Shown: in pieces, positions 20,210 through 33,700 of the stretch | Numbering within the stretch: position 1 is the stretch's first letter | Layout: each line of letters starts with the position of its first letter | Assembly: GCA_936440205.1 (NCBI GenBank) | Contig: OW387143.1 | Span: 34,794,949-34,858,948 of the forward strand | Origin: Lepidonotus clava | Taxonomy: Eukaryota > Annelida > Polychaeta > Phyllodocida > Polynoidae | DNA length: 64,000 nucleotides | Direction: 5' to 3' | The notes under the pieces: model-generated | Database searches by the model: none | Told to the model about the DNA's origin: nothing | What the model saw: only the letters and a program-made list of their open reading frames with translations | Made by a program: the position numbers and the translations under genes

Positions 20210-23200
20210 TAAAAGAAGCACCCACACACGGATACATAGAAACATAGAAGTCATGCACGTTTATTTGCTCTTGCTCCTTTTATTTTCAAGAATAACGTAA
20301 AGTCCATGGATAAAACATCTTTTCATAAAATACATACAATTCTCTTCTCCTGAGAATATTTTTTTTCTAGTGATTTCTTATTCAGTGAAAATATGCCACT
20401 CTACTACTTTGGGAAAAATATAAGTATAAATATGGGTGAAAGTTTCAAGTGTAGCCTTTATCAACAAATTGTCTTTGTCATACGTTCGATGCCGATCCAA
20501 CTATTATTTTATAGCATATTGATTTTCACCTTCGTAATCCCTGCTCTGTTAACCCATCATCGATGCAAATGTTTTTAAACACATTACTGACAGTGATATG
20601 ATTTTAACAGCCACACATAAAGTACACATCGTCGTTGTTTGATATGGAAATGAACATAATGCCAATATGAAGGGAAACATGCTAATTCTGGAATACATAG
20701 CTCCCTAATTTAGACAATAAATAAACAGTTATATTAATCGTTCATATCTAGCATCACAGTTGTCGTTGGGAGCTGACGTTTGAATTATATTTTTCAAGAA
20801 TAATCTTTATTTTCTTGTTTGTACATTAATGTCTTATGTTCTTGATGTAAGTGGGCGTCTGGAAAACATAACCAATAATTCTAAATAAATCGTTCCTATA
20901 GAACTGAGAAAGGTTAGCCAAATGTAATTGTTAACTTATGGATATGTATCCTCAATATTATAAGGCATATTTCTAAACATTTCCTCCCTTACCAATCAAC
21001 TGATTTGAAAATACACTGAACCCATGGATATAAATTGTACTGAAGGTTGGGGAAAACGTACTAAGTACATACAATATAACTGAGGCAGATCTTGTGCACA
21101 ATCAATAGGAGATCTGGAACCTGAATCTATTGAATTATAGACGCGATTTTCTGAGCATAATAATTTTTGGGCAATGTGGATTTGCAATATAATATCCATA
21201 TAGCTACATAGATGCATTTGCGAACAACACAGTATAATATACAGACGCCTACGTTGACAAACCTCAGTAAATATTTGATAAGATTAACAATATGACAGAT
21301 ACATCTACCTCTCCTGTGTATATCAGCCCTCGGTGTTCAAAGTCTGATACTTATGGCACGAAATAAAATAAAACATAATGGACAATTCTTTTCGTTTGTA
21401 AGTTATCATAAACAAATATAACCGAACCCGTCAGTGCTCTGTTGAAATAGGGTAAGCATTGACATTTTTTAAAAGTTGAAAATTACAATCATAGGGATAC
21501 TGACTGTTCACACTAGTGCCACCTAGTATTAAAAGATAGGCAATCAACATACTATTACACTCAATTGAAAACATATAATTTAAACTGCAAGTAAAATATA
21601 ATAAAGAAAATTAAACATTTTACACGAAGGATTGAACGGATATTGGCTAAGACTTGCTAGTGCCATATTTATCTGACCCTTAAAAACTTTTGTTATTATC
21701 AAAACGTTGTCATATTCCGGAACATTCTAATGAAGTCTGATGAAAATGTAATTGATTTTGAATGGTGTAATAGAGTTGAATGCTCCATAGTTTAATTTTG
21801 TATATAGACTCTTAAAGTTAAACCCCCTTTTCTCCCACACACTTAATCTGACAAATAAGCACGCTGGCATTTGTTGTACAGTGTCGATGTATCCTTCCTG
21901 ACCAGGACCAATATGTAAAACCAATATGGTGCTCTGTAATGGATATGTAGTTTGGGTTGAACAGTCAGTAATCCCTTTAACCAGATATGTTCGACCCTGA
22001 CGCACACCTTTCCACAGCAATTTAGAACGTGCAAAACAAAAGGACGCCCCTTATGTTACGTACAGTTCTTTGTATATTCCATCTGAGCTTGGAAGCATTG
22101 CAGGTACATAATATACCACTTTTTATAAAATATCATAAGTCAAAACATTTGGTCTTCTGCGGTAGCATTACAATAATCTTTACAAAATACCGTACGTTTC
22201 ATTGAGTCTATATTTGATTGGAACACAAAGGGACTTCGTGACTGCATGAGTAAGTGATTGTGTTTGCGAGCCCAAGTGTTTTAGGAAATAGTGATCAGAC
22301 TGCATCAGACTGGAATATTATTACGACAATCTTGAGACCAGATTTGATTACCGGTAGTTTGACGTAGGCAATGTATGCAATTCTAGATGTGTTGGAAAAT
22401 GAGGTTCAGATATTATCTGCAATTCTACACTAAATGTGGCCAGATTTCATTCTAACGCCTTAGATTCGGAAAAAATAGATATATCATTCAAACCAAGATA
22501 ATAAAGAAATTAAAAAAAAACCTTGGTTAGCTTCTCATTAACAGAAGAGTTCACGTTATTATTGTTACCTTTAAGGCGAGCCCATTGGAGCCGTCAGCCA
22601 TATACGTATAGCAGCTTGCTCCTGATTATATCTATGTTGTGATGGTTAAGGGTCCCAGGTACCATACTGCCTTAGATACTGCTCGTGAATGATTTATTCC
22701 AACACACTCTGACGTCCCCTTCTTTGAACCCGTTCTCCGTACTCTATACTTGATCAATGACGATCAATAGCTATTCATTAACTATTGCACTGTCGAACCT
22801 CGCGGAATAACCATCATTTTATCTGATTTGTTTACGTCCTTGTTTCTTTACCCGAAGATAGTGAATTTCATTTCACCAATTACATTTATTTTCAAAATTC
22901 TACTAACTAGCCTGTATTTGTTTACCATTTAAAAGATCGTATTGTTTTTGAGTTACGCATTGAATGTGTTACACAAAACCCCTGCATTAGATTTGTATCT
23001 AAACCAACGGCTGTACTTTGATATTTATTAACCATCCAATATATCCGTTAAACGGTAAAGTTCCTATATACTCTTGAGTATTTATGTCGTATTTAAAAGA
23101 GTGAGGGAAGTTTTGATTACAATGATTTCCTATCCACCAAATTTAGATAGTTTACCGATCGGTCCATTTCATAACCATAAACTCTAACCAATTCATCCAT

Positions 23201-23301
23201 TTAACAATTCAGAAAATTTACCTTGGGTCGTATTAGTCTTCTCATAGTTTCGGACGGTATAATGCATTAGGAATTAGGATCAAATTTGCACCTTAACACA
23301 T
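20210..23301. other. Intergenic, mostly unassigned
   Basis: AT-rich. A CTCF-like core lies on the minus strand at 21512-21528 (ACTAGGTGGCACTAG). Frames such as 21727-22020 have no recognisable motif. Confidence 0.45.
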
Positions 23302-24565
23302 TTTATTAGCAACAGTAAGTAACGCTAATAAGAAAACCAATTATTAGTAAGGCCTATTATGTTAAACAATATCTGCATATAATCTTTTACCACAAAGCAA
23401 TAAGGAAGCATTAGTAGAACGTAAACTATTTTCCATAATAGTATCTAGGTTAGTTAATAGAGTACACTATATCAGGTGGTCTTTGAAAATACACATGAGG
23501 AGTATTTAAAAAGGTAAACCATTTGTTTTACAGTCGTTTAATAACATGTGTACTCCACAGATACTTTGGGACCATAGACAATTTTTTTTAACCATGACGT
23601 TAAATGGCTTTGTCGGGGCACTACACATTCTAGCTATGAATATAAAGTAATGAACAACAGCAATTAAATGAACATTAATATAAGCAGTCAACGTCTGTGT
23701 ATCGTATCTACTTTAAAAACTATTTCAACTTCTTTCACCAAAATAGACTGGTACATAATACCTTCTGTTGGCATAGGGTTAACATTGAAGTCCGGTATGT
23801 TTGGTTTGTTCAGTATAGGGACTGCAACTTGTCAACTTTTGAGAACCCAGCTTAATTCACTTACTATTTTTGAGTTACTATTTACAAAGGCTCGGCTCAG
23901 CAAGATTAATCAAGTGTAGCAAACAAAGACTTTGCGCTAAGGGTGGGTTAAACTGAGGTCAACATTTTGTTAATAGTAACGTAATGTTAGTAAACTGTTC
24001 TGTCGATACTATAGTCGTGGTCCCTGTGTGGAAACGTGGCTACACATACATTATGCATTGACATTCCAGACCTACTATCTCGGCAGTGAACCCACTTGAA
24101 TCAGCTTTTTTTGCCAAGATAAACTCTGAATCGACTATGTCCATTCTTTGAATGAAATTGCTATCCGACTTTTGAAAGTTGAAGACTTGGAATAAAAAGA
24201 ACTGCACACAAGTCACAACTTTCTCCAACAGTACAAACGAAATGCAAAATTCTACTAATTGATATAACAGCCATGAAGAAGGAAAGACAAAACCATAAAA
24301 TAAGTGATTAACGGTTCTCAATGTCCAAAACAGAAATCTTTCCTCTTGATGTCATCTTCAACAAATCACACACATCATTCAACCATCGGCAAACCCGCCA
24401 TTGAGAAAACGTTCAAACAAATCTTTCTTTCTACATGATAAATTTTCAAGTTTAAGCCCGAGAGAAAGTCCAATCCCAGTGAAAACATATCTCTGTAGCA
24501 TCAGAAGTAGTGTAGGTTCATCAACGTAGTTTCCTCTTGGTGTTAGCACTTGTCGGTAGGTGGTG
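23302..24565 (-). other. SLC31A1: Probable 3' UTR of CTR1
   Basis: After the stop the minus strand has no AATAAA until 23307-23302; an ATTAAA lies at 23542-23537. Either would give a 1.0-1.3-kb UTR, which is plausible. Small ORFs here (for example 24379-24582) are not conserved-looking. Confidence 0.3.
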
Positions 24566-24767
24566 CTAGTGGCAGTGTTCATTGATGTCTATAACTATGG
24601 GTCTTTTCCAACTGAAGAAGAAGTACCCTGCTGCAGCTCCTAGGGCCACTGATATACACAGCCAGCCGTTGTAGGTCATAAATATGAGCATGAGGAAATA
24701 GCTGATGACGATCTGCACCAAGTGGAGGACGGTCTGCAGAGCGTGCGCTAAACTCAACATGCGGATC
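24566..24767 (-). CDS. SLC31A1: CTR1 coding exon 4 (TM2, TM3, HCH tail)
   Basis: Acceptor TCTTTTCAG, phase 2 in; stop TAG at 24568-24566. It codes residues 142-208. MxxxM, GxxxG and the terminal HCH are all here. This is the most conserved part of the protein; [14 protein letters not shown] matches human CTR1 exactly. Confidence 0.97.
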
Positions 24768-27700
24768 CTGAAAAGAAAGAGACAAAGAAATGTGGTTATA
24801 GACCTTTTTCATTAGTGTGATCCTCTCAGTGGCGGATCGGGGATGGGGGCAAAAGGGTCTAGACCCATGGATGATTATTAAAGCCCCATACCCACTAGGC
24901 GACTTTGATCAGAGTCGGCCGATTCACTGGTGCTAAAACTCTACTAGAAGAGTCGGCCGATTTTACCACCGACTCATATCAAACATATAATATTTCAATA
25001 TGACATACTGACTAGTGATCTGAATTGGTGACGATTTTACATGCAATTCTGCCAGTTGCCCGTCACCCATCGCCGGTAAAATCGCCTAGTGGGTATGGGG
25101 CTTAAGATTAACAGACATTCATTGTGTCTCACATATTTGAATGGGGGGTTGCGGTACCTCAACCCTATATGACGGACGCTGGAGGGGCTGCCCGACGCCC
25201 GCCTCTGGATCCGCTACTGCCTCTACTAACGTAATGGACCTAAACCAATGTATTTGGATATGGGTTCCAGAGGGCCCAGAATAAAAGTATTTGGATCAAG
25301 ACGTTTAAGGAAGGATAGACTGCACAGAACCGCAAAAAAATGTGTTTCGGTTTTTGTTTGCCGTTTCTCACGAAATGTTACTTGGAAATGCTGCATGCCA
25401 AGATTCGTGTTTGGAAGTGTTTTTTTTTCACAGATGCCATTTAAAGAAACAATGTTATTTGTACATAGCTCGTTTATGGTAAAACATGAAACTATATCCG
25501 ATGTGAAATGATTTACACATGCTAATTCTTACGTTTATATATACGTGTGAAAATAAAGACATTCTAGAGAGGTAGAATTATGAATTTCGAATCACAAGAT
25601 GAAGGCCCACTAACCGGTAAAATATATATATCAGGGTATCAACCAAAGTTCCATTTTCAAATTCCCTGTGTTTTCCCTGTCCCACGACAATTTTTCCCTG
25701 TGTCATATCCAGCAATTCATTCAATTTTAAAAGCCTTTTCCTGCAGAAAAACTGTGGACAACCCAACAACAAAAAGTTGAATCCCTAATATCTTGAGAAT
25801 CAGGAATTTCAGAACTTGGCCAAATGGAATTCCCTGTGCTTTTTTGTTGTTTTTTTTGCAAAATTTGCAAATTCCCTGTGTTTTCCCTGTCAGGGAATAT
25901 TTTTTTGCCATTTTCCCTTTTTTCCCTGTGTAGTTGGTACCCTGATATATGGAAAAATATGTACGTTTACAGGTGTAAAAAAAATACGGTTTTCGATGAC
26001 GAGGTGAAAAACTGCAGAAAAAAGAAAAGATACACGTGAAAATATCTATGTTCGCGGTAGTAAAACAATAATAAATTTGAATGAGGACGTACAGTGTAAG
26101 TCTAAGTCTATATGTAAAAAAAATTACGCATACAAAATCAGAAAACATTGCAATTTCGTTAACCTGTTGACTTGCCTGCGCGAGGCTTTAATAACTTGAA
26201 TAAACAATTGATTACTTTAATAAAGATTTATTTTAGATTTAAAACTGTGCCTTATACATCTCTAAACGAGTATGAGATATTGTATATCAAGCATACGAGT
26301 TAAACTCAATATAATTTGATAATCATTTTGAATAATTATTTTCCATCATCCACAAGAAAAATCACTTAAGTGTGAGTGTGTTTAAAATAAATACAAGATA
26401 TGTTTTTAGAATTTATACAGGTATTAACAATTACCTATTTATAATGGCAAATAGACCTTTCCCACGAACCTGCACAGTCCCCCACCTTGCCTACCTTTAA
26501 GGGCATTTGGTAACTAGTTCAATTTACTTCATAATCAAGGTTAAAGCCTCGCGCAGACAAGTCAACAGGTTAACGAAATTGCAATGTTTTCTGATTTTTT
26601 GTGGGTAAAGCTCTGAAAGGGTGTTTCATTTTTATTCCACAAGGGAGCGCCACTTTAATGAAAAAGATGTATAGTTTCTACTAGGCATATATATGAATTT
26701 ACATAGTTAATGTGTTAGATAGGTTTTAAACAAGATTGCGTACCCTGCTGCCTTGGGGGGCTGCCTGACGCCCACCTCCCCGTTGGAGTTGACGGGCACG
26801 GCGTTGTAGCTGGCGCTGTGACAGGTGCGCCTGAGGAGGAACTCACGGCCCACCTTGAGCCCCTCGTACAGGGCGGCCATGACGAAGACGGCGATACACG
26901 ACCCCAGCATGGTCTGCCAGCTCGTCGTCTGCCACCCGCTGAACAGGATGGTCGCCTGAGAGCTGAAGTGGAAGTACATCTGTGGGGGAGAAGAAAGGAT
27001 TTGGTCAGAAAATGCTTGAAAATTTAAGTGGAAGGACATCTTGTGGAGGAGGAAGAAAGGAAAGGATTTGGTCAGAAAATGCTTGAAAATTTAAGTGGAA
27101 GGATTTCTGTTGGAAGGGAAAGAAAGAGAATAGTTTTGGTTTAAGAAAATGCTTGGAGGTCCTGATCAAGGGATGCATGATTTTTGGTTTATGAATGCTT
27201 GAAGATCAATCAAGGGATGCTTAATGTTTGGTTTGTTGACGATTGGAAACAATCAATGGAGGATTTCTTGATTTTTTGTAAGAAAAGACCTTGAAATCCA
27301 ATCAAGGAATGCTTGATTTTTGGTCAGAAAATGCTTGGAAAAAAGCAATCAAGGAAAGCTTGATTTGGGTCAGAAAATGCTTAAAAAGTGTCAATTAGGA
27401 TATACTTGACTCTTGGTCAGAAAAAACTTTGGGAAAAAACAATCGTGAAATGCTTGAACTTGGGTAGGAGCATCGATTAATCAAGGAATGTTTGGTTTGA
27501 CGTTATGTATAGGGATAGAGCCGAGTAGAGAGAGTTGAAGTTGGTTCAGAACTCAAAATCTTGAATCTGCCACATATGCATTATCGGTAGATAAGTTTAG
27601 AATATTCAACTTTCGAATCGAATGATTTCTGATACTTGAAATCTATTCAGTGAATGAAGAATGGAACATTTCTTCAACTTACCTATCTTATCTTTAGCAT

Positions 27701-30700
27701 GAGTGATTTTCTTATCTTACATTATAAAAAGCAGTGGATAAAACAATAAATGACTATACCCATTTGCTATCAACCTGTAATATTTTACATATTCTGTTTA
27801 CCAACAAAGTTACAGTTTTCAGTTATAATCCTTTGTGCCTTGACACCATTCAAGTCAATGATTTACGAACATGGGATCGATGGAAAACCACAACATAGAA
27901 CTTGATGACAAAGGCTCCTTCAGTCCTAACTACTTATAAACCAAAAAGGTTACAGCGTATATATATATAAACTTGAGTGCTTGTCAGGTCAAGAGATAAA
28001 TGTTCAACAGCTTTCAAGGAAGTGAGGAGGACTTTCTAAGAACTTTAATCAATATATCAAACGTCTGGACTCTAAACGTCTGCTAAAAGTACGATGCATT
28101 TCAATCAATTGAAGAACTGTTGGACGTTACGTCTCACTAAAGCAGGAATGAGGTGAAAAGTGAAATGTAAAGTGAACATTTATAATTTACTTATGGCGCA
28201 ACGTCGCAATACGTTAGGTATGTACAGAAAGTGCTTAAAATAACTAGGTGTGAAGGTAAAAATACAGTTGTAACAGCTTGTAAACATAAGACATAGACTT
28301 GTGTAAACCACTTTACTATATTTAAGGACATAATTATGTATACAGGTTTTTCACATTTTTAGTTTATTGAGACAGTTCTTCTAGGCCCAGATTTATAGAT
28401 ATATTTACGAACAATAGTAATGTGTTACGATAAAAACATTGACCACAAATCATATGCAGCCTTACCGTATGGAGAACATGTTGCTGTAAAATTAAAGTAA
28501 AATTTAATTTCCTATTTTGATTTTGTCACTGCATCCAACAATTTGCTAGGCTCTTTATCCTTATTCCCCTAAAACGGGGAATAAGGATAAAGAATACATA
28601 ATTTTGGCCCTCCTATCTTTGGCGATATTCAATATTCAAACTAAATGAGTTCGTGTGGTCTTTATTATATCGTTTTAGTCGATATAGTTTGTTGCCCAGC
28701 CGTTTTATTTGATTCATAAGGATAAGGGGGCAGACAAGGAGGTTATCCTTACCCTTACCAGGATAAATAAAATGATCAAAAAAACAAAAAAACAACAATC
28801 CTAATTAGTTGAAGAGGATGAACTGAACAAAAATAAATTAAATTAAAAGGGACAAATGAGGTCCGAAACTGTTGGAAAGTTCATTTCATCTTTACTTCAA
28901 AAAGTAGGCTGTGAACTATCGACCACACTCCTACGCATTTTACAAAGAAGTCGGACTTTTATGGGGCTTTCAAAGGATATGGCGACTCTCATGAGATCAT
29001 CTTGATGGCTGGAAGCAAACAGGCACTTTTCGTTTCATATTCAGTTAGTGATTACTTTTTTTTATCATGTAAAGGAAAGCCACCAATGTCGTTATAAACA
29101 AGTCATAGAAATAGCTTGATTACATTCTTCCGAGAGTTTCAATCCCAACTTTTTCTGGTGATTCTTTATTATCCCCATTTATTGCCGTATTAATTACCAG
29201 TGCCCTTTTAGTACCAAATTAAAATTTTGTCCACTTCCTGCATGACAGGAATTACACGGTCGGTATCCCCTAGATATGTCACGAGCTAACAAGCCAATCT
29301 GTGACTAGGTTTTGGCATTCTTTTGTAGCCACATAATACATGTAAATAAGTTCCACGAAGACAGGTACCTTTTGTGACATCATTCAATGTTTTTGTACAT
29401 TGCGGCTTATAAAAGGTTTTGTGGTACACAAATCTAAGCAGAAATGAATCTAAAAACAGGTGCGGCTTATGATCTGTTGCGTCTCAAAAAAGAGATTTTA
29501 GGGTAGCTTAAATTGTTCGTATGTCTAAAGAGTTAGTTGATGTGAATGTATAGTCTCTAAGTAACTGTGAATTAGGTAAGATTGTCAAATCCCTGAACAC
29601 ACCATGCGAAGTTTTTTTTTTTAAGGGCGGCTATTAAACACTAAAAAAATTCAACGACTCGGAGTGCGCTCTCATTTAAAGAAAAAAGTCAACCATTCAA
29701 CAATGAGTGAGTGAGAGACTGCTGGATGTTTTATGCCGTACCAACAGCCAAGGTCATTTTCATGGCGAAAACAGGTTGGGATGAATTTGGGCTTTTCAGA
29801 CACGCGTTTTGACTTGGTCAGTCTTTGGTGATCTAGCAGATGAGGGTTGAGAGGGCGGGCAAACAGCATTCAACATTGAAGTACAAACCACTGATGTATA
29901 TACGTTTAGCAACACATTGCAGGTGTCAGTACCTGAGCCGGATCTGTCTGTATAATTTACTTTACAGAGGGTAGAGAAGATATTTAGTGCCCAACCAAAG
30001 GACTACACAAAAATGCTTTAAGACGTTATTTATTTCTCTTTATTTGATACAAAATAAAAGTCTTTGTAAGAGCTTTTGTGTGGACTTTTTCCATGCCTGT
30101 TATGTTTTGTCCGTCTTACTGTTGAGAATATAGCAATAATCTAACCTGGACCACCTACGGTTTTGTTCTCAAGATGATATATAACATACATACACATAGA
30201 TTTTATTTATCTGTCAATATACACACAAACGCACACAAACATACACACTTCCAGGACACTTCCAAAAAACGTGCACCTGGCGTTTCTTAGTTCATCGCCA
30301 CTAGCAGAGCATGCAATAAAATGTTTCACTCATCAGAAGTCATATCATTTTCTGTCATCTCATCTGATCGTTCAACAGCCTATAACTATACTGAAAGGTA
30401 ATTGCTACATACAACGCTAGTATGAATTCTTTTCCTTAAGTTTATTTAGAAGGACTAAATTCTCCAGCTACATGTATTTTTGACGACTTTACACAAGAAG
30501 GGGACCAGATGGTAATTTGATCTTAATACAGGTTAGACTCAATATAAAACACTCTGGGAATCCAAAAGTGGGCCGTGCACAAATCTTTCCAAGAACACAC
30601 CAAACTGCCTCTCATGAACACTTGTCTGAACGTCACTAATTTTGTGCAAATTTCCTCTTGGGGCTGTCCATGAATTACATACACGCCAAGGGGAGCTGAG

Positions 30701-33700
30701 GGTGGGTCCAGAACTCAGTAAAATATCAGTTATTAATGGACGGCCCCTTTCTATCTATGTACGAGAAAGAAGTGCTTTAGTTTTGTGGTATAGTATTTTC
30801 TGGTTATGGTTGTTGTTCGGGGAGTAATGAAGAGTTGAAGACAGGAGTAGTTTTTGCTGATGTTGTATTATTTCTTCAGTCACAGGTTATTAACCATAGC
30901 CCTAAGCCTTATAAGCTCTTACACAAAGAACATGTGTCCTATTTGATGTCCAGACTCCCACTGCCTAGGAGAGTATTCAAATTTCCCTGGCTCTAGAATG
31001 CAGGGTAGGTGGCTCCACCTTACATGATAGTGAAGCATTATTGTTTCATAATTATGTATATAATGAATGTTCCCATATCTATAATTATATAATATGATTT
31101 ATTAGATTTGAAAGATAAGGGATTTTAGTTTATAGATATGTCCTACCCATTTTTAGGTATGACAAGAAACGCACATCACGGTGTCAATAAAAAGTGCAAT
31201 GCAACACCTATTTATTTTTTTCTGGATTTATGATTTCTAATTGATATAGATTATAGGCAATTTGTTTGATACTGATTTCAAGAGGTTAGAATCAACTATG
31301 GGCAGGTTGGTCTCTGTCAAACTGAGTCTTAGACACAACCCACAGAATACAGCAATCCAATTGGTTGATGTGCCACTTTGGTCTACATTATTCCATGCTA
31401 ATCTACTAGATGGTGCCACAAGGAGTGAATAGAATGGCTCAGCAGATGGTGAGGGGGGTCACTTGGGCCCCTTTACATGTACTAAAATTGGTAAAGTAGA
31501 ACTACCATTCTATCATATTACTAACGGGGAACCATTGCTAAGCATCAAAAGCACTTGTTAAATATAACAAGAAGGCCCTAATCCCTGAGGAGTGAGACCC
31601 GGTCCCAGGGTCTGACATTGGCAGTGACTGAAATGACTGCTATAACAATCAATCAGGGTACATAGGCCCGGCCCACAGTAGTGCTCCTATTACAACAGAC
31701 CACTAGAGACAGGGAGAGGTACTGGTCAATCAGGGAACATATATACATAGGTCCTGCCCAGAGCAGTGCTTCCATTGGTAAACAGAGAGGGTAAGTGACC
31801 AATTGTCTGGCTGTAAAAGTGATTGACAGGTGTCAAAGTCTCAGGCCGATCGAGAGATAATTGTCATAAACTGGATCCAAAAATAGGAATTGCCAAGCAC
31901 AAAGGAAATCACCTGGCCATTACATGCCTAATTGAGTTTATACCTGGGGGACATCCGATGGTGAAGCTTTAGTAGCCGTGCTCTTTATCTCTTACAACAG
32001 AATAGGCCACCACCACAAAAAACTAAATACACTTGAACGTCTAAGGTACAGGATGCATTGCTAATTTCAAACATATATCAATGCATAAGAAAACTGCTTA
32101 CGACGTTTACTTCAATACTGACTGAGATGCAGTCAGTGCACAGCTGTACATCTTTACCACATCCCTCAAAGAGTTCACTGATTCACTTCGGAAAAAGCAC
32201 TTGTCTCCTATCGAGAGCTGGGAATTTTCCTCTTGATGTTAGGTAGACCAATTTACGGAAAAACGATAATTTGATGCTAATAATATTCATTCACTGAGAA
32301 AAACTTTAGGACCGTCATTTGTTCCTGGACTCCCACGATCTGGTAGATTCAAGGATGTTCTTATATAAATTGTAGAAGAACAGAGGATTGAATTTCACAG
32401 TTGTAAAAAGAATAAACTTATTTATTCCATTTTCATTCAATTTATGTACGTTAAATATATTGTCGGTGGTTTTATAAATTGCCTATCAAAAGGGCTTATA
32501 GCAGCGTGCTAGCGCTAAAATAAACAACCTTTGTAAGACATATCTAAGACTGGTTTACAAAAATGAAAAAAAGTTTTTGACTGGTGGTCTGACACCTGGC
32601 TTTCGATGACAATTTGAATCTCTATCGATGGATTTAAAACTTATGAGATCCATTTTAGGACCATTATAAGTCCTTCTGTAAGAAAAATGTGAAATTAAGG
32701 ACAACGCGTGTGGTTCCCGACAAAGATATTAAGATTTCGTGCGGTCCGGGTCCAAATTGTGCTCGGCACCGATGCAAGAGTTGGATGGGATTTCACGAAC
32801 ACTTCTCCGAACCCGTGATGGGGTGATCTGGGGATGGGTGTTCAAGAGTGTCTCAGGAAATGTGGTGGATGTGGTGTGATCAACAAGGGGGGGGGGGGGG
32901 GGGGGGGGGGGGGCTTTTGGCTCATGGATAGGGTGGCTAATGAGACGCTCAGGTTGGGCTGGTATTAGGGGGGGGACATTCTCGTACAACACGCCTAACA
33001 GGTATCTTGGACGGTAGTTCTAGCATCGAAGTCACGGCCCATGCCCAATAAATTAAAAAGGTGGTAGCATGTAGGCCGAGATCTCGCCATTTGATCGTCG
33101 TGCCCGTTCACTACTCAAGTTCGTACGTTGGACGAAGTCGTTCCCATTCTCGTGCGGACGAGTTCGTTCATGCACCCCTTTTTGCCCTATTTTCTTCTAA
33201 GTCCTGATCCCCTGATTTATTGGAACTAGGGTCTAATTCTTGCTATTCTTGTCTATGAGGCGCTTCTAAGTCGTTTCATGACCATTCCCATGAAGAAGAG
33301 AGGTGTGAACACAGTGGGTTCCAAGATAGGCGTTTATTCTCGTGTAATCATTTCTATTTATAGCCATAACCTGGCTCCTGATTGGTTACATCACATGGTC
33401 ACTTTGACCCTTACTGAGGTCACTTCCGGTCAAGATTACATGATACGTTATGATTTCATACCTAAATACATTTTCGTGCAACTTGTGCTGTACGAGTTTG
33501 TACTGCACGATCTTGTGTACTTCGTGAACGTGTCCCAAAACACAGCTTTACTTGTATCTTTTACAGAGAACATTATTTGTCTTTTAACCTTTATAATTAC
33601 TACACGAACTCATGTCGCGTCATTGAGTTGATTACTATAATTCATCACAATTAGTAGTAATTACAGTGCTAAAATCCTCACTCCTCACTCATCTTGTCAT

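Noticed and set aside
25717-26148. 143-codon minus-strand frame, Phe/Lys-rich
   Set aside because: It lies across a non-coding MITE and AT-rich flank; composition explains the open frame.
32729-32992. Proline-rich minus-strand frame with RRSVRE, resembling a retroelement polyprotein tail
   Set aside because: The proline run is only the 27-nt G homopolymer read backward; the rest is too short to assign.
33278-33631. 117-codon plus-strand frame
   Set aside because: Low-complexity hydrophobic translation overlapping LTR-like promoter words on the other strand.
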